Shown: positions 11,020 to 19,293 of the stretch, piece after piece | Numbering within the stretch: position 1 is the first letter of the stretch | Layout: every line of letters begins with the position of its first letter | Virus record (IMG/VR): IMGVR_UViG_3300025070_000222 | Location: 1 to 24,775 of that record | Source of the DNA: a virus | DNA length: 24,775 nt | Strand: one strand, 5' to 3' | Translations under genes and position numbers: made by a program | The notes under the pieces: generated by a model | What the model saw: the letters and a program-made list of their open reading frames with translations, nothing else | What the model was told of the DNA's origin: nothing | The model's database searches: none

Positions 11020-12661
11020 GTTTACTGAACATCCCCTTCTGACTCCTCCTACAGCAGAGGAAATTGTCTGGCTGTACGAGAACGACCTTAATCTTCTTAA
11101 AGAGCTGCACAAGGCTCATGAGAGCAGGATTAAGGCATCTGAGGACGATCCTATCCGTCATGGGTTTAATCTACCTGGATGGGAGCGAATAAAGGATGGG
11201 TTGCAGGATTACAATGAGTGCTTGGTTCTTGGTGGTAACAGATCAGGAAAGACTACAGGATTTGCTAAGATCGTAATGGAAGCAGTGACTGAAAGCAATG
11301 ATGGTCACTTAGTATGCTTTTCCCAGAACGAAGATACTTCCATTAAGGTGCAGCAAGCAGCTATATGGGAGATGATGCCTAAGGAGTTCAAGAAGAAGAC
11401 TAAGAGCATCGAGGGGTACATTAATTACAGTATGCAGAACGGGTTCACTGCTAAGAGCTTTATCTTTCCTGATACCCGTACCCGTGTAGACTTCAAGACG
11501 TACACGCAGTACAGCAACAACCAGACTATCTTAGAGGGCTTTGAGTTCGGTTTTCCTGATGCTAAGGGCTTGAACATAGGTGCGTGGTTAGATGAGTACC
11601 TAGGCGATGCTTCATTAGTAAATACCCTTAGGTTCCGACTGGCTACTAGGGACGCCAAGATGGGTATAGGCTTCACTCCTATTGATGGTTATACTCCCTT
11701 TGTGGCAGAGTACTTAAAGGACGTAGAGACGCTACAGACACGTCATGGTGCATTGATAGATAAGGAAGTGCCTATTAAGCAGTACAGCCCATCTAGAGAC
11801 GCATCAGTGGTGTACTTGCACTCAGATGAGAATCCCTTTGGTGGTTATGAGCGTATAGCTAAAGACCTTAGAGGCAGACCAGAAGAAGAGATACTAGTTC
11901 GTGCTTACGGGATACCCGTTAAGAGCATGACTTCTTTGTTGCCCTTGTTTAACACTGAGGTGAACGTATTGAGTGACGAGCCAAATAAGTACGGCATGAC
12001 CTTTCCTGACATATCTGATCAGCACAGGTACACTTGTTATCAGGTAGTTGACCCAGCAGGAGCCAGGAATTATGTAGCGATATGGGCAGGAGTAAACGAA
12101 AAGGGAGATGTGTACATTCGGAAGGAGTGGCCTGATAGGGACTACTACGGAGAGTGGGCTGTATTCGGTGATCCTAAGTGGCGTTATGGGCCAGCATCAA
12201 AGAAGATAGGTTACAACGTACAGGGATACGTTGATCTGTTTGAGGAAATAGAGGATGACATTGAGATAGAGGTATTTGAGCGTATAGGTGACAGTAGGTA
12301 CTTCGCTAAGGAGAACTCCGACAATGATGACCTGTTTACTGAGTTCGATGATTGCGGAATGACTTTTATTCCGTCCGATGGGAGAATGGAAGAGATAGGC
12401 ATTAGTGCTATAGATGAGTGGTTCAGCTACAACCCTAACGTGCCAATAGATTCTGCTAACAGACCACGGTGCTACATACATGAGGACTGCGGTAACCTTA
12501 TAGACTCTTTAATTAACTACAACGCTTCAGGCAAGGCTGATGAGCCGTTAAAGGACTTCTTTGACATTATTCGTTATTTGCGAATGGCGAATGGAGGCGA
12601 TGGCCCTGACCACGTTCTTTCCAGAAACATGATGACAACCCGCATAGGATCAGGATATTAG
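11015..12661 (+). CDS. Terminase large subunit (TerL)
   Basis: TerL is the ATP-driven DNA packaging motor and nuclease that docks on the portal. Numbering from 11015 (548 aa), the ATPase domain has Walker A GGNRSGKT at 73-80 and Walker B with the catalytic Glu, WLDEYL, at 191-196. The RNase H-like nuclease domain starts around VVDPAG (Asp 346) and ends with an FFDIIRYL segment (Asp about 517). The start is odd: the frame is open from 11003, and the segment before Walker A (LTPPTAEEIVWLYENDL, HGFNLPGWERI) looks like a genuine TerL N-terminus, yet the first ATG/GTG/TTG is the TTG at 11201, only ten codons before Walker A. I propose ATT 11015, which overlaps the previous stop; CTG 11039 is an alternative. 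Confidence 0.9.
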   Translation: MKFTEHPLLTPPTAEEIVWLYENDLNLLKELHKAHESRIKASEDDPIRHGFNLPGWERIKDGLQDYNECLVLGGNRSGKTTGFAKIVMEAVTESNDGHLVCFSQNEDTSIKVQQAAIWEMMPKEFKKKTKSIEGYINYSMQNGFTAKSFIFPDTRTRVDFKTYTQYSNNQTILEGFEFGFPDAKGLNIGAWLDEYLGDASLVNTLRFRLATRDAKMGIGFTPIDGYTPFVAEYLKDVETLQTRHGALIDKEVPIKQYSPSRDASVVYLHSDENPFGGYERIAKDLRGRPEEEILVRAYGIPVKSMTSLLPLFNTEVNVLSDEPNKYGMTFPDISDQHRYTCYQVVDPAGARNYVAIWAGVNEKGDVYIRKEWPDRDYYGEWAVFGDPKWRYGPASKKIGYNVQGYVDLFEEIEDDIEIEVFERIGDSRYFAKENSDNDDLFTEFDDCGMTFIPSDGRMEEIGISAIDEWFSYNPNVPIDSANRPRCYIHEDCGNLIDSLINYNASGKADEPLKDFFDIIRYLRMANGGDGPDHVLSRNMMTTRIGSGY

Positions 12662-12663
12662 AT

Positions 12664-13035
12664 ATGGCTAAAGTAAAACTAACTAAAATTGCAGATAGGT
12701 TCGAATCAAGCTTTGATTCATTTCTTAACCTAGCTAAACGAAAGCTGTCCGCTGAAATGCTTACAGGCAAAGGCAGGAACACTTGGGTAAATGAAGAAGG
12801 TCAGAAGATTTTAGTTGACTGTATGTACATCGAAGAGATCGTTCCTAAGCACTTTAAGGGCAGAGTACTGGCAGAAGCCCCTAACCCTAGCTATGTGTTT
12901 GCCTACATAGACGAGATCAAAATGAAAGTACCTGTGGTTATCCCTAGAAGATACAAGGGCAAGATGAAGGGAAAGACAATAACCATTGAAATGATAGAAG
13001 ATGTTAGAGGACGAAGTTACAGATACGTTGCATAA
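12664..13035 (+). CDS. Conserved phage protein between TerL and portal (123 aa)
   Basis: The 123-residue protein has a basic helical N-terminal region (KIADRFESSFDSFLNLAKRK) followed by GKGRNTWVNEEGQKIL, then VPKHFKGRVLAEAPNPSYVF and a strand-rich C-terminus with VPVVIPRRYKGKMKGK. I remember similarly built proteins at this position in uncultured marine phages, annotated as hypothetical. The first part could be a DNA-binding helix-turn-helix and the second a small beta domain, which would suit a head-completion or packaging accessory. The gene starts 2 bp after TerL and overlaps the next gene by 35 nt. Confidence 0.75.
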   Translation: MAKVKLTKIADRFESSFDSFLNLAKRKLSAEMLTGKGRNTWVNEEGQKILVDCMYIEEIVPKHFKGRVLAEAPNPSYVFAYIDEIKMKVPVVIPRRYKGKMKGKTITIEMIEDVRGRSYRYVA

Positions 13036-13228
13036 CCTAGTTGTAGATAAAGCATTTATAGATGAGCAGGTCGATAGACTGCTTGCTTGGGAAATATTTG
13101 TTAGGACTATTAAGGGCGAAGATCAACAAGATATACCCCCATCAGAATTGTGTGATAGAATAGGTGTTCATAAGTGGTACGTAAACCACCTTCTAGAAGA
13201 TATTAAAGGCAGATTTTATGCAGAGTGA
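13001..13228 (+). CDS. Small helical protein, possible HTH (75 aa)
   Basis: This is a 75-residue acidic, helical protein. The C-terminal half (QDIPPSELCDRIGVHKWYVN followed by HLLEDIKGRF) reads like a helix-turn-helix similar to the DNA-binding part of small regulators or terminase-associated proteins. The family is not recognised. Its start lies 35 nt inside the previous gene and its end overlaps the portal start by 11 nt, so it is real only as a tightly nested gene; the plausible protein and the ATG support that. A role with terminase or portal is inferred from position. Confidence 0.6.
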   Translation: MLEDEVTDTLHNLVVDKAFIDEQVDRLLAWEIFVRTIKGEDQQDIPPSELCDRIGVHKWYVNHLLEDIKGRFYAE

Positions 13229-15308
13229 TTCAGTTTCAGAGTCACTAACCTACGTTAGTGCTGAACCAGACATCAAGTCCCTTCGGTACGCCTACGACCA
13301 ATCGGTAGTTGAGCTTGAGGCGTACTTTGATTTGTGCAGAGAGAGTTATGACGAGCGCCGTAATTGGTGGCCTGGAAAGAGCAGAGATCTTCGCAAGCAC
13401 GGTGCTGATGCTTTCCCCTGGGAGGGTGCATCTGACATGGAGAGCCATGTTATTGATGAGCGAATTACTAGGCTTGTATCCCTCTTTATGGCTTCTTTGT
13501 CTAGGGCTAATATTAGGGCTTTCCCAGTAGAGGTTCAGGATGTAGGCAGAGCTAAGGTAGTTTCTAACTTCCTTAAGTGGATGATTTCCTCTGGTTACAT
13601 TTCTCGTTTTAATCGAGAGATGGAGCTAGGAGCTAATTACTTGCTAGAGCGTGGACTGCTTATAAGCTACGTAGGATGGCACTCAGAGGACAGGAAGTTC
13701 CTTCAGAGGCTAGACCTTAACCAGATAGCCCAAGTAAGTCCTGAGCTAGCTGAGATGATCCTTTCGGGTCAGAACGAAGACCAGATGGTGGCTATGCTGC
13801 AACAGACCTTTGATGGCGTTACAGTTAAGCGAGCTAAGAACGCACTGGCTGAACTAGCTGACGTTGGATCTGCTGAGTTGCCAGTTGTACGCCGTCAGGT
13901 AAATGCACCAGAGGTAAAGACGTTAGCCCCAGATGGGGACTTTATCTTCCCTCCGTATGTTACCGATCCACAGCGAGCACCTTACTGCTTCTGGAAAACG
14001 TACTACACAGCACAGGAGCTAGAAAACAAAGTAGCTACTGATGGATGGGACGAAGACTTCGTTGAGTTAGTTATAGAGCGATACCGTGGAGTTAATATAG
14101 ACTCTATCGAGCGTGAGCAGGAGGGCCGTCGGTCATTAAGCCTTACCGATAATGCTTACGAGGCTGAAGAGCTAATAGAAATAGTTTATGGATTTCAACG
14201 TTTAGTTGATAAGGAGGACGGCTCTGAAGGGATATACTGCACAGTATTCCACAAGGAGTTCAGTGGTGATGGTGACACTCCTGGGTTCGCAAAGTTCGAG
14301 TTGCTTAATGGCTACGAGGATTACCCAGTAGTAGTTACTAAGCTATCTGAAGACAGCAAGCGACTGTACGACACGATGACTGTCCCAAGTCTACTCAAAG
14401 GAATACAGCAACAAGTCAAGATAGAACGTGATAGCCGTATCGACAGGAATAGCCTTGCCACCGTCCCTCCAATTTTACACCCAGTAGGACAGGCTCCTAC
14501 GGACTGGGGGCCAGGAAGGTACGTTCCTTATCGTCGTAAAGGCGATATAGATTTTGGGCCTACGCCTCCTTACAACCAGGGCTCACTTGAGATGGAGAAG
14601 ACAATGGAGCAGCAAGCAGATAGACTTGTTGGTTTAGATGAAGTATCTCCAATCTCACAGATTAGAAAGCAGTTCTTGGTAGATAAGTTCCTTAGCCATT
14701 CCGCTGAGGTTATATCGCAGTGCTACCGTTGCTTTCAGAGATTCGGCCCTGACCAGATATTCTTTAGGGTTACTGGTGTACCTGATCCGCAGATGTTTAA
14801 CAAGGGGAACGCTGATGAGAACTTCGATGTTACAATTAGTTACGATGTTCTGAACACAGACCCAGAGAAACAGGAAAATAAGCTAAATCAAATGGTTTCC
14901 CTTCTACAGCTAGATCGCAACGGAAGGATAAATGTAGATAACTTGCTAACATTGATAGCAGGTTCAGTTGATCCAGTGCTTGCTGATGGTGTTCTTGAAC
15001 CCGTTGAGGTTGCACAGGAAAAACTACTTAAAGATATTACAGATGACTTATCTAAAATTTATGCAGGTATCGAAGTTCCAGCGCGTCCAAGCGGTGCTCA
15101 AGCGGCTTTACAAGTTATTCAGCAGTACAGTCAACAGCAAGACATTCAGCAACGTTTACAAGAAGATGAAGCTTTTGCTGCTCGTCTTCAGAAGTACGCT
15201 GGACAATATCAGTTCGCTGTACAGCAAGCACAGAACGCGCAAATAGGTAGGATTGGAACGCAACCAGCACAGATGGGTAGTACTCAAACCCAGAATATGC
15301 AGCAGTGA
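13218..15308 (+). CDS. Portal protein
   Basis: The 696-residue protein is the portal, the dodecameric ring at the capsid vertex through which DNA enters and the tail attaches. Support comes from size, position directly after TerL, and the N-terminal segment with RRNWWPGK and AFPWEGASD (65-73), a pattern I know from podovirus portals. The middle is a mixed alpha/beta wing and clip region; residues 480-540 include VDKFLSHSAEVISQCYRCFQ, likely crown or stem helices. The last 90 residues are helical and Gln-rich (QQYSQQQDIQQ, ending QNMQQ), compatible with a C-terminal barrel like that of P22-type portals. It overlaps the next gene by 4 nt. The barrel assignment is inference; the portal call is secure. 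Confidence 0.9.
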   Translation: MQSDSVSESLTYVSAEPDIKSLRYAYDQSVVELEAYFDLCRESYDERRNWWPGKSRDLRKHGADAFPWEGASDMESHVIDERITRLVSLFMASLSRANIRAFPVEVQDVGRAKVVSNFLKWMISSGYISRFNREMELGANYLLERGLLISYVGWHSEDRKFLQRLDLNQIAQVSPELAEMILSGQNEDQMVAMLQQTFDGVTVKRAKNALAELADVGSAELPVVRRQVNAPEVKTLAPDGDFIFPPYVTDPQRAPYCFWKTYYTAQELENKVATDGWDEDFVELVIERYRGVNIDSIEREQEGRRSLSLTDNAYEAEELIEIVYGFQRLVDKEDGSEGIYCTVFHKEFSGDGDTPGFAKFELLNGYEDYPVVVTKLSEDSKRLYDTMTVPSLLKGIQQQVKIERDSRIDRNSLATVPPILHPVGQAPTDWGPGRYVPYRRKGDIDFGPTPPYNQGSLEMEKTMEQQADRLVGLDEVSPISQIRKQFLVDKFLSHSAEVISQCYRCFQRFGPDQIFFRVTGVPDPQMFNKGNADENFDVTISYDVLNTDPEKQENKLNQMVSLLQLDRNGRINVDNLLTLIAGSVDPVLADGVLEPVEVAQEKLLKDITDDLSKIYAGIEVPARPSGAQAALQVIQQYSQQQDIQQRLQEDEAFAARLQKYAGQYQFAVQQAQNAQIGRIGTQPAQMGSTQTQNMQQ

Positions 15309-15940
15309 TAGCTCTGATATTTATTTCTATACTGTTTATTAATATGCCCGACAACAGGATTAACCAGTTAATGCGAGAGAAGTACAACTCTCTTCGCCCA
15401 AGGGAGAACCCTCCAGCCAATCAAGATAGTTATGCTTTTGCTCGTAAGAGAGCAAGGGACAAACATAATCAAGAAATATACGAACAACTTTCTTTGCATG
15501 AAGGAGTAGAGCCTAGCGTGTACACAGACACTAAGGGCAAGCGTACTATAGGCATAGGGTTTAATTTAGACGAACCCTCTAACCGAAAGAAAGCAGAATC
15601 ATTGGGACTTAACGTACAGGATATGCTTTCTGGGAAGAAAACTCTTTCTGATAAAGAAATAAAATTGCTGTACAATGAGTCCATTAAGCAAGCTGCTGAT
15701 GACGCTAATGCTTTCTTGCCTCAAGCTGGAAGACAGCCAGCAGTTGTTCAAAAAGTTTTAATAGACATGGCGTTTAATCTTGGCAGGACTAAGCTTAATA
15801 AATTTGAAAATATGCGAGCAGCACTTTTAGAGGGTGATTACAATAAAGCTGCTGACGAAATGATAGACAGCAATTGGTACAATCAGGTGGGGAATAGATC
15901 TAAAAGACTAGTAGAAATGATGCGATCCGCAGCACGATGA
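15305..15940 (+). CDS. T4-type lysozyme (GH24 muramidase)
   Basis: This muramidase cleaves the glycan chains of peptidoglycan. The T4 lysozyme triad is present with exact spacing: Glu66 in LHEGVEP, Asp75 in YTDTKG and Thr81 in RTIGIGF, matching Glu11, Asp20 and Thr26 of T4. The conserved AFNLG follows at about residues 155-159. The 60 residues before the catalytic Glu are longer than in T4 lysozyme and are basic. Starting at the GTG (15305, GTGA overlap with the portal stop) adds a short hydrophobic stretch IALIFISILFI; starting at the ATG at 15344 removes it. Location between portal and scaffold, away from the holins, suggests either an endolysin or a virion-carried lysozyme used at entry. 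Confidence 0.9.
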   Translation: MIALIFISILFINMPDNRINQLMREKYNSLRPRENPPANQDSYAFARKRARDKHNQEIYEQLSLHEGVEPSVYTDTKGKRTIGIGFNLDEPSNRKKAESLGLNVQDMLSGKKTLSDKEIKLLYNESIKQAADDANAFLPQAGRQPAVVQKVLIDMAFNLGRTKLNKFENMRAALLEGDYNKAADEMIDSNWYNQVGNRSKRLVEMMRSAAR

Positions 15941-16155
15941 ACATAGAAGAAGACCTAAAGACCCTATCCCACCACGAACATTTTGCAAGATTCATTCAGC
16001 TTATTAACGCTCTTCGAGAAGAGTGCATAGCTGATATGCACGAAGCTGACATAGACAAGCTTCAACAACTTTCGGGACGGATAATTACTTACGATCAGAT
16101 TCTGCAAATGACTGACTGGCAGGGTCTACAAAAGAAATTTTCATCTGTCCTGTAG
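15937..16155 (+). CDS. Conserved small phage protein (72 aa)
   Basis: This is a 72-residue helical protein with DLKTLSHHEHFARFIQLIN and LREECIADMHEADIDKLQQL, then SGRIITYDQIL. Similar short proteins lie upstream of scaffold and capsid genes in marine phages I remember, without known function. It overlaps the lysozyme by 4 nt (ATGA). Its last codons overlap the promoter and inverted-repeat element at 16153-16177. A head-assembly role is inferred from position only. Confidence 0.75.
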   Translation: MNIEEDLKTLSHHEHFARFIQLINALREECIADMHEADIDKLQQLSGRIITYDQILQMTDWQGLQKKFSSVL

Positions 16156-16177
16156 CACAAAAAAGATGTGCTATAAT
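16153..16177 (+). promoter_or_regulatory. Extended -10 promoter with overlapping inverted repeat before scaffold/capsid genes
   Basis: TGCTATAAT (16169-16177) is an extended -10 element identical to that of promoter P2. The -35 region is poor. A perfect inverted repeat TAGCACA/TGTGCTA (16153-16159 and 16167-16173) overlaps the -10 box, so a repressor or an RNA hairpin could act here. It lies about 42 nt before the scaffold ATG and would boost scaffold and capsid transcription late in infection. Confidence 0.55.
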
Positions 16178-16218
16178 CAGGCTTCGCCATCGCTCGGCGT
16201 TAAGGAGTGGAAACAATC

Positions 16219-17289
16219 ATGTCTAACGAAGTTATCACGGTTGACGCTGAAACCGAACAAAATTCAGTCGGAAATATAACAGCGGAGGATTTTGCCATCC
16301 AACGCTTAGGACAGACTCAGGGAGAACCTGCTGAGGATACTCAGGAAGTTCAAGAGGAAGAAGTCCTAGAAGAAGCGGTTGAATCCGAAGAAGAAGTTAT
16401 TCAGGAAACTGAAAACGAACCTTCTGAAGAAGAGACTGAAGATGTTCTTTCACAGTACAACTTAGATGATTTATCTGAGGATGAGCTTAAAGATCTTGCT
16501 GAAAAGCTTGGTAGTAGAGCTGTAGCTCGCTTTGGCGAACTTACGGCTAAACGCAAAGCAGCAGAGGAAGAGCTTGAGAAAGTAAAACAATCACTACAAC
16601 AAGATCCTTTAAAACGCGAAGCGGAAGAAGTCCAAGACAATCCGTTTGATGACGTTAAGGATATTAAGTCATTACAAGAAAAGGCTAAGGAGATAAGTGA
16701 TATTATCGAATGGGCTGAAGATGTTTTATTTGAATCAGACGATTACTCCGCTCATGACGATGTTACTGAGCTAGATGGTAAGAAGATGACTAAAGCAGAG
16801 GTAAGATCTGCTTTGAAGAACGCTCGTAAATCTAGGGATCTTTATCTTCCCGATCAACTAAAGAAAGTTCAGAGGAACGAAACTGCTGAGTCTCTTAAAA
16901 AAGAGCTTGGTACTAAAGCCCTCAAAGAATTCGAATGGTTGAAGGAAGAGGATAATGAAACCAGGAAGGCATTCCTTGGCATTGCTGCAAACAAAGACTT
17001 GCAGAAGGTATACAAACAATACCCAGTGCTAGGAGCAGAACTTCCATATATGCTTGCTCATGCAGTAGATAGTATGTACGCTCGTAAGACTGTACCCAGT
17101 ACTCCTGCTAAGAAAGTAGGTAAGCCCAAGATTAATCCTCCGAAAAGCTCCGTTCCCTCCTCTGCTATGCCAGAACAGGGTCAACGAAAGTCGTCTAAAG
17201 TACTACAGGACTTATCTTCACGCTTTAAAGAAAGTGGCAATAAAGATGACTTCATTTCATTACGAACCAAACAATTAGCTAAAAAATAA
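16219..17289 (+). CDS. Putative scaffold (capsid assembly) protein
   Basis: This 356-residue protein is very likely the scaffold on which the procapsid is built. It directly precedes the major capsid gene (1 bp gap). The first 100 residues are extremely acidic (runs of Glu such as EEEVLEEAVESEEE), then a long charged coiled-coil follows (AKRKAAEEELEKVKQSL), and the C-terminus becomes basic (SSRFKESGNKDDFISL, ending KQLAKK), where scaffolds usually bind coat protein. This charge gradient and the lack of globular-domain signals are typical of scaffolds, which diverge quickly in sequence. I chose the ATG at 16219 because an ideal AAGGAG lies at 16202-16207; an in-frame GTG at 16207 would sit inside that site. 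Confidence 0.8.
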   Translation: MSNEVITVDAETEQNSVGNITAEDFAIQRLGQTQGEPAEDTQEVQEEEVLEEAVESEEEVIQETENEPSEEETEDVLSQYNLDDLSEDELKDLAEKLGSRAVARFGELTAKRKAAEEELEKVKQSLQQDPLKREAEEVQDNPFDDVKDIKSLQEKAKEISDIIEWAEDVLFESDDYSAHDDVTELDGKKMTKAEVRSALKNARKSRDLYLPDQLKKVQRNETAESLKKELGTKALKEFEWLKEEDNETRKAFLGIAANKDLQKVYKQYPVLGAELPYMLAHAVDSMYARKTVPSTPAKKVGKPKINPPKSSVPSSAMPEQGQRKSSKVLQDLSSRFKESGNKDDFISLRTKQLAKK

Positions 17290-17290
17290 A

Positions 17291-18289
17291 ATGGCATTCT
17301 CAAACACATACGATACAAGTAATCCTGGTTCTGGTGTTTCCAATCGCGAAGACTTGACTGACGTCTTGACTATTCTCGCTCCTGAAGAAACTCCAGTCCT
17401 TTCCTCTGCTTCTAAGCAGAAAGCATCCGCAACGTTCGTTGAGTGGACTGTAGACGCATTGTCTGCTCCTTCAACTACTGGCATCCGTGAAGGTGCTGAT
17501 GTTGGAACTTTCACTGACCAGTTCAGTGGACGTGCTCGTCTTGGTAACTACATCCAAAAGTTCCGTCGCGACTTTCAGGTTTCTGATCTTCAGGAAGCTG
17601 TTGAAAGCGTTGGACCTGCTAAGATTGCTCAAGCTGAAGCAAAAGCAATTCGTGAACTAAAGCGTGACATCGAAGCTACCCTCTGTGGTACGCAAGATCG
17701 CGCTGCTGAAAACGGATCTGACACAGCTTACGCTTTGCGTGGTCTTGGTGACTGGATCGACTCCGCTGGTCCTTCTGATGTTCCTGCTGCATTCCGTACT
17801 CCTGCTTCCAGCATTCATGCTGCTGATGAAGGTGCTTTCACGGAAACAGTTCTGAACAACTTGATTACCTCAATCTTCCGCGAAACTGGAACAAGCAACA
17901 ACCTAACGATGGTTGCTGACACGGCTGTTCGTCGCATTATCTCTGACTTCGCTCGCACTGCTGGCGTAAGCGGAACCGATGCAGACAGCGTTCGTACCGT
18001 TAATTACAACGGTGACTCAGCTCAGATCAAACTTAGTGTTGAGTTCTATCAGTCCGATCACGGCATGATTTCGATTGTTAATGGCAATCCTGATTGTATG
18101 CCCGATACGACTAATAAGGACGTTGCTTACTTGGTTAATCCTGAGTACTACGGCATCCATGAGCTGATTCCAATGGGATCGACTCGCCTCCCGAATCAGG
18201 GTGGTGGTGAGCGTGGTTACGTTGATTGCTCCTTGACCCTCGGTGTTTATCACCCACAGGCTCACGGTAAGATCGAAGAAGTTGCGTAA
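17291..18289 (+). CDS. Major capsid protein, DUF5309/SU10-like HK97 fold
   Basis: The 332-residue protein forms the capsid shell. The N-terminus (NREDLTDVLTILAPEETPVL, then TFVEWTVDAL) and the central block with FRRDFQVSDLQEAV match the DUF5309 or SU10 major capsid family, a variant of the HK97 fold. The C-terminal part contains a strand-rich region with YYGIHELIPMG, as expected for the P-domain and A-domain strands. It lies right after the scaffold gene and is followed by a strong terminator, which would give high production of this transcript. Codon use is biased toward codons typical of highly expressed genes (for example GGT and CGT), unlike neighbours. No protease gene is seen nearby. 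Confidence 0.92.
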   Translation: MAFSNTYDTSNPGSGVSNREDLTDVLTILAPEETPVLSSASKQKASATFVEWTVDALSAPSTTGIREGADVGTFTDQFSGRARLGNYIQKFRRDFQVSDLQEAVESVGPAKIAQAEAKAIRELKRDIEATLCGTQDRAAENGSDTAYALRGLGDWIDSAGPSDVPAAFRTPASSIHAADEGAFTETVLNNLITSIFRETGTSNNLTMVADTAVRRIISDFARTAGVSGTDADSVRTVNYNGDSAQIKLSVEFYQSDHGMISIVNGNPDCMPDTTNKDVAYLVNPEYYGIHELIPMGSTRLPNQGGGERGYVDCSLTLGVYHPQAHGKIEEVA

Positions 18290-18312
18290 ACTTTGTTTCA
18301 TTGATAATGTGT

Positions 18313-18350
18313 GGGGAGGTTGGGCCAAATCTGGCCTCCCCTTTTTTTTT
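18313..18350 (+). terminator. Strong Rho-independent terminator after the capsid gene
   Basis: GGGGAGG (18313-18319) pairs with CCTCCCC (18335-18341), followed by nine T (18342-18350). This is a textbook terminator. It separates the packaging and capsid block from the connector and tail genes, whose transcription must come from read-through or from an unseen promoter, since only 8 bp separate it from the next ATG. Confidence 0.92.
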
Positions 18351-18358
18351 AATAAAAT

Positions 18359-18664
18359 ATGGAAATAATTACTAAGTTACCAAGATATTCGGATGGGGAA
18401 GTGAACGCTGCATTCTTGAAAGAAATCCAAACTGGATTCAAGATGGAGAAAGCAAAGGAGCAAGATCGGATTAATCAAGCTGCTAAAGAAGCAAAGACTA
18501 ATGTCGGTAAGACCCATCCTATTCTAGGTAAGTGCGTAGCTAATATGCCAGCTCGTGATTATTTTAGATTAGTAAACAAGTACGGACACGATACTGTAAA
18601 CAGTAGAGAGTTCTTACGATATTTTAACAAAAAGTTCCCTGAGTTGAGTCCTAATAAAGCGTAA
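18359..18664 (+). CDS. Conserved phage structural-region protein (101 aa)
   Basis: The 101-residue protein is basic and helical. It opens with PRYSDGEVNAAFLKEIQ, has an Ala/Lys-rich central helix and ends in a compact segment with HPILGKCVANMPARDYFRL and SREFLRYFNKKFPEL. I recall this arrangement directly after capsid genes in uncultured marine phages, without a known role. It begins 8 bp after the capsid terminator without an obvious ribosome binding site and ends in a TAATG overlap with the connector candidate. A head-completion or connector role is plausible by position. Confidence 0.7.
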   Translation: MEIITKLPRYSDGEVNAAFLKEIQTGFKMEKAKEQDRINQAAKEAKTNVGKTHPILGKCVANMPARDYFRLVNKYGHDTVNSREFLRYFNKKFPELSPNKA

Positions 18665-19293
18665 TGCAAGTTAAGTACAACAGAGACTTATACGATCTGA
18701 TAACAGCATTAGCTGGTGTAACCTCGTTCACTACTAATGAAAAGACTCAGCTTCTTAATTTTGCTAAACGCAGAATGTACGAAGCTTATCAGGCTACACC
18801 AATGTGGCCTAGATACTTAGTTGTTGGTGAGGATAGAGCAGTAGCTAGTTCTGTGGTTGCATTTACGCAAACTGATAAGAACGATATTGCTGAGTTTATA
18901 CGTATACATAGAACTCAACCGTTTGTCAGAAACTCTGCATTAGAGTTTGAATTTTTTGTACAGTCAGACGGTGCTCACATTCTTAACCTAACAACCTCAG
19001 ATGCTGATTCTGCGTTTGTTACGTACAAGAAAGAGCTAACTGACATTCCTAGCACCTGGGATCTTGATGGTGATAAAAGCACACAGGAGATTCCTTTAGA
19101 ATTTTTTTACTACGTTGCTCACAGTGTTTACGCTGACTTCCTCAGAATGGATGGTCAGCACGATAAGGCATTGGCAGAAGAGCAAGTAGCTAACAAGTAC
19201 CTAGCTAATGAGCTAGAAAAGACTGACCAAGTAATGAACAACAACACGGTCAAAAAACGATTTAATACATACGTCTCCAACCAATCTAGATAA
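18664..19293 (+). CDS. Putative head-tail connector / adaptor protein
   Basis: The 209-residue protein lies where podoviruses encode the adaptor that joins portal and tail (T7 gp11 or P22 gp4 position). It begins with helices (YNRDLYDLITALAGV and EKTQLLNFAKRRMYEAYQ), has a strand-rich middle (ALEFEFFVQSDGAHIL) and ends in a long helix (DKALAEEQVANKYLANELEK). That helix-strand-helix layout is common to adaptor proteins, but the primary sequence is not diagnostic. It is coupled by TAATG overlaps on both sides. Confidence 0.55.
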   Translation: MQVKYNRDLYDLITALAGVTSFTTNEKTQLLNFAKRRMYEAYQATPMWPRYLVVGEDRAVASSVVAFTQTDKNDIAEFIRIHRTQPFVRNSALEFEFFVQSDGAHILNLTTSDADSAFVTYKKELTDIPSTWDLDGDKSTQEIPLEFFYYVAHSVYADFLRMDGQHDKALAEEQVANKYLANELEKTDQVMNNNTVKKRFNTYVSNQSR

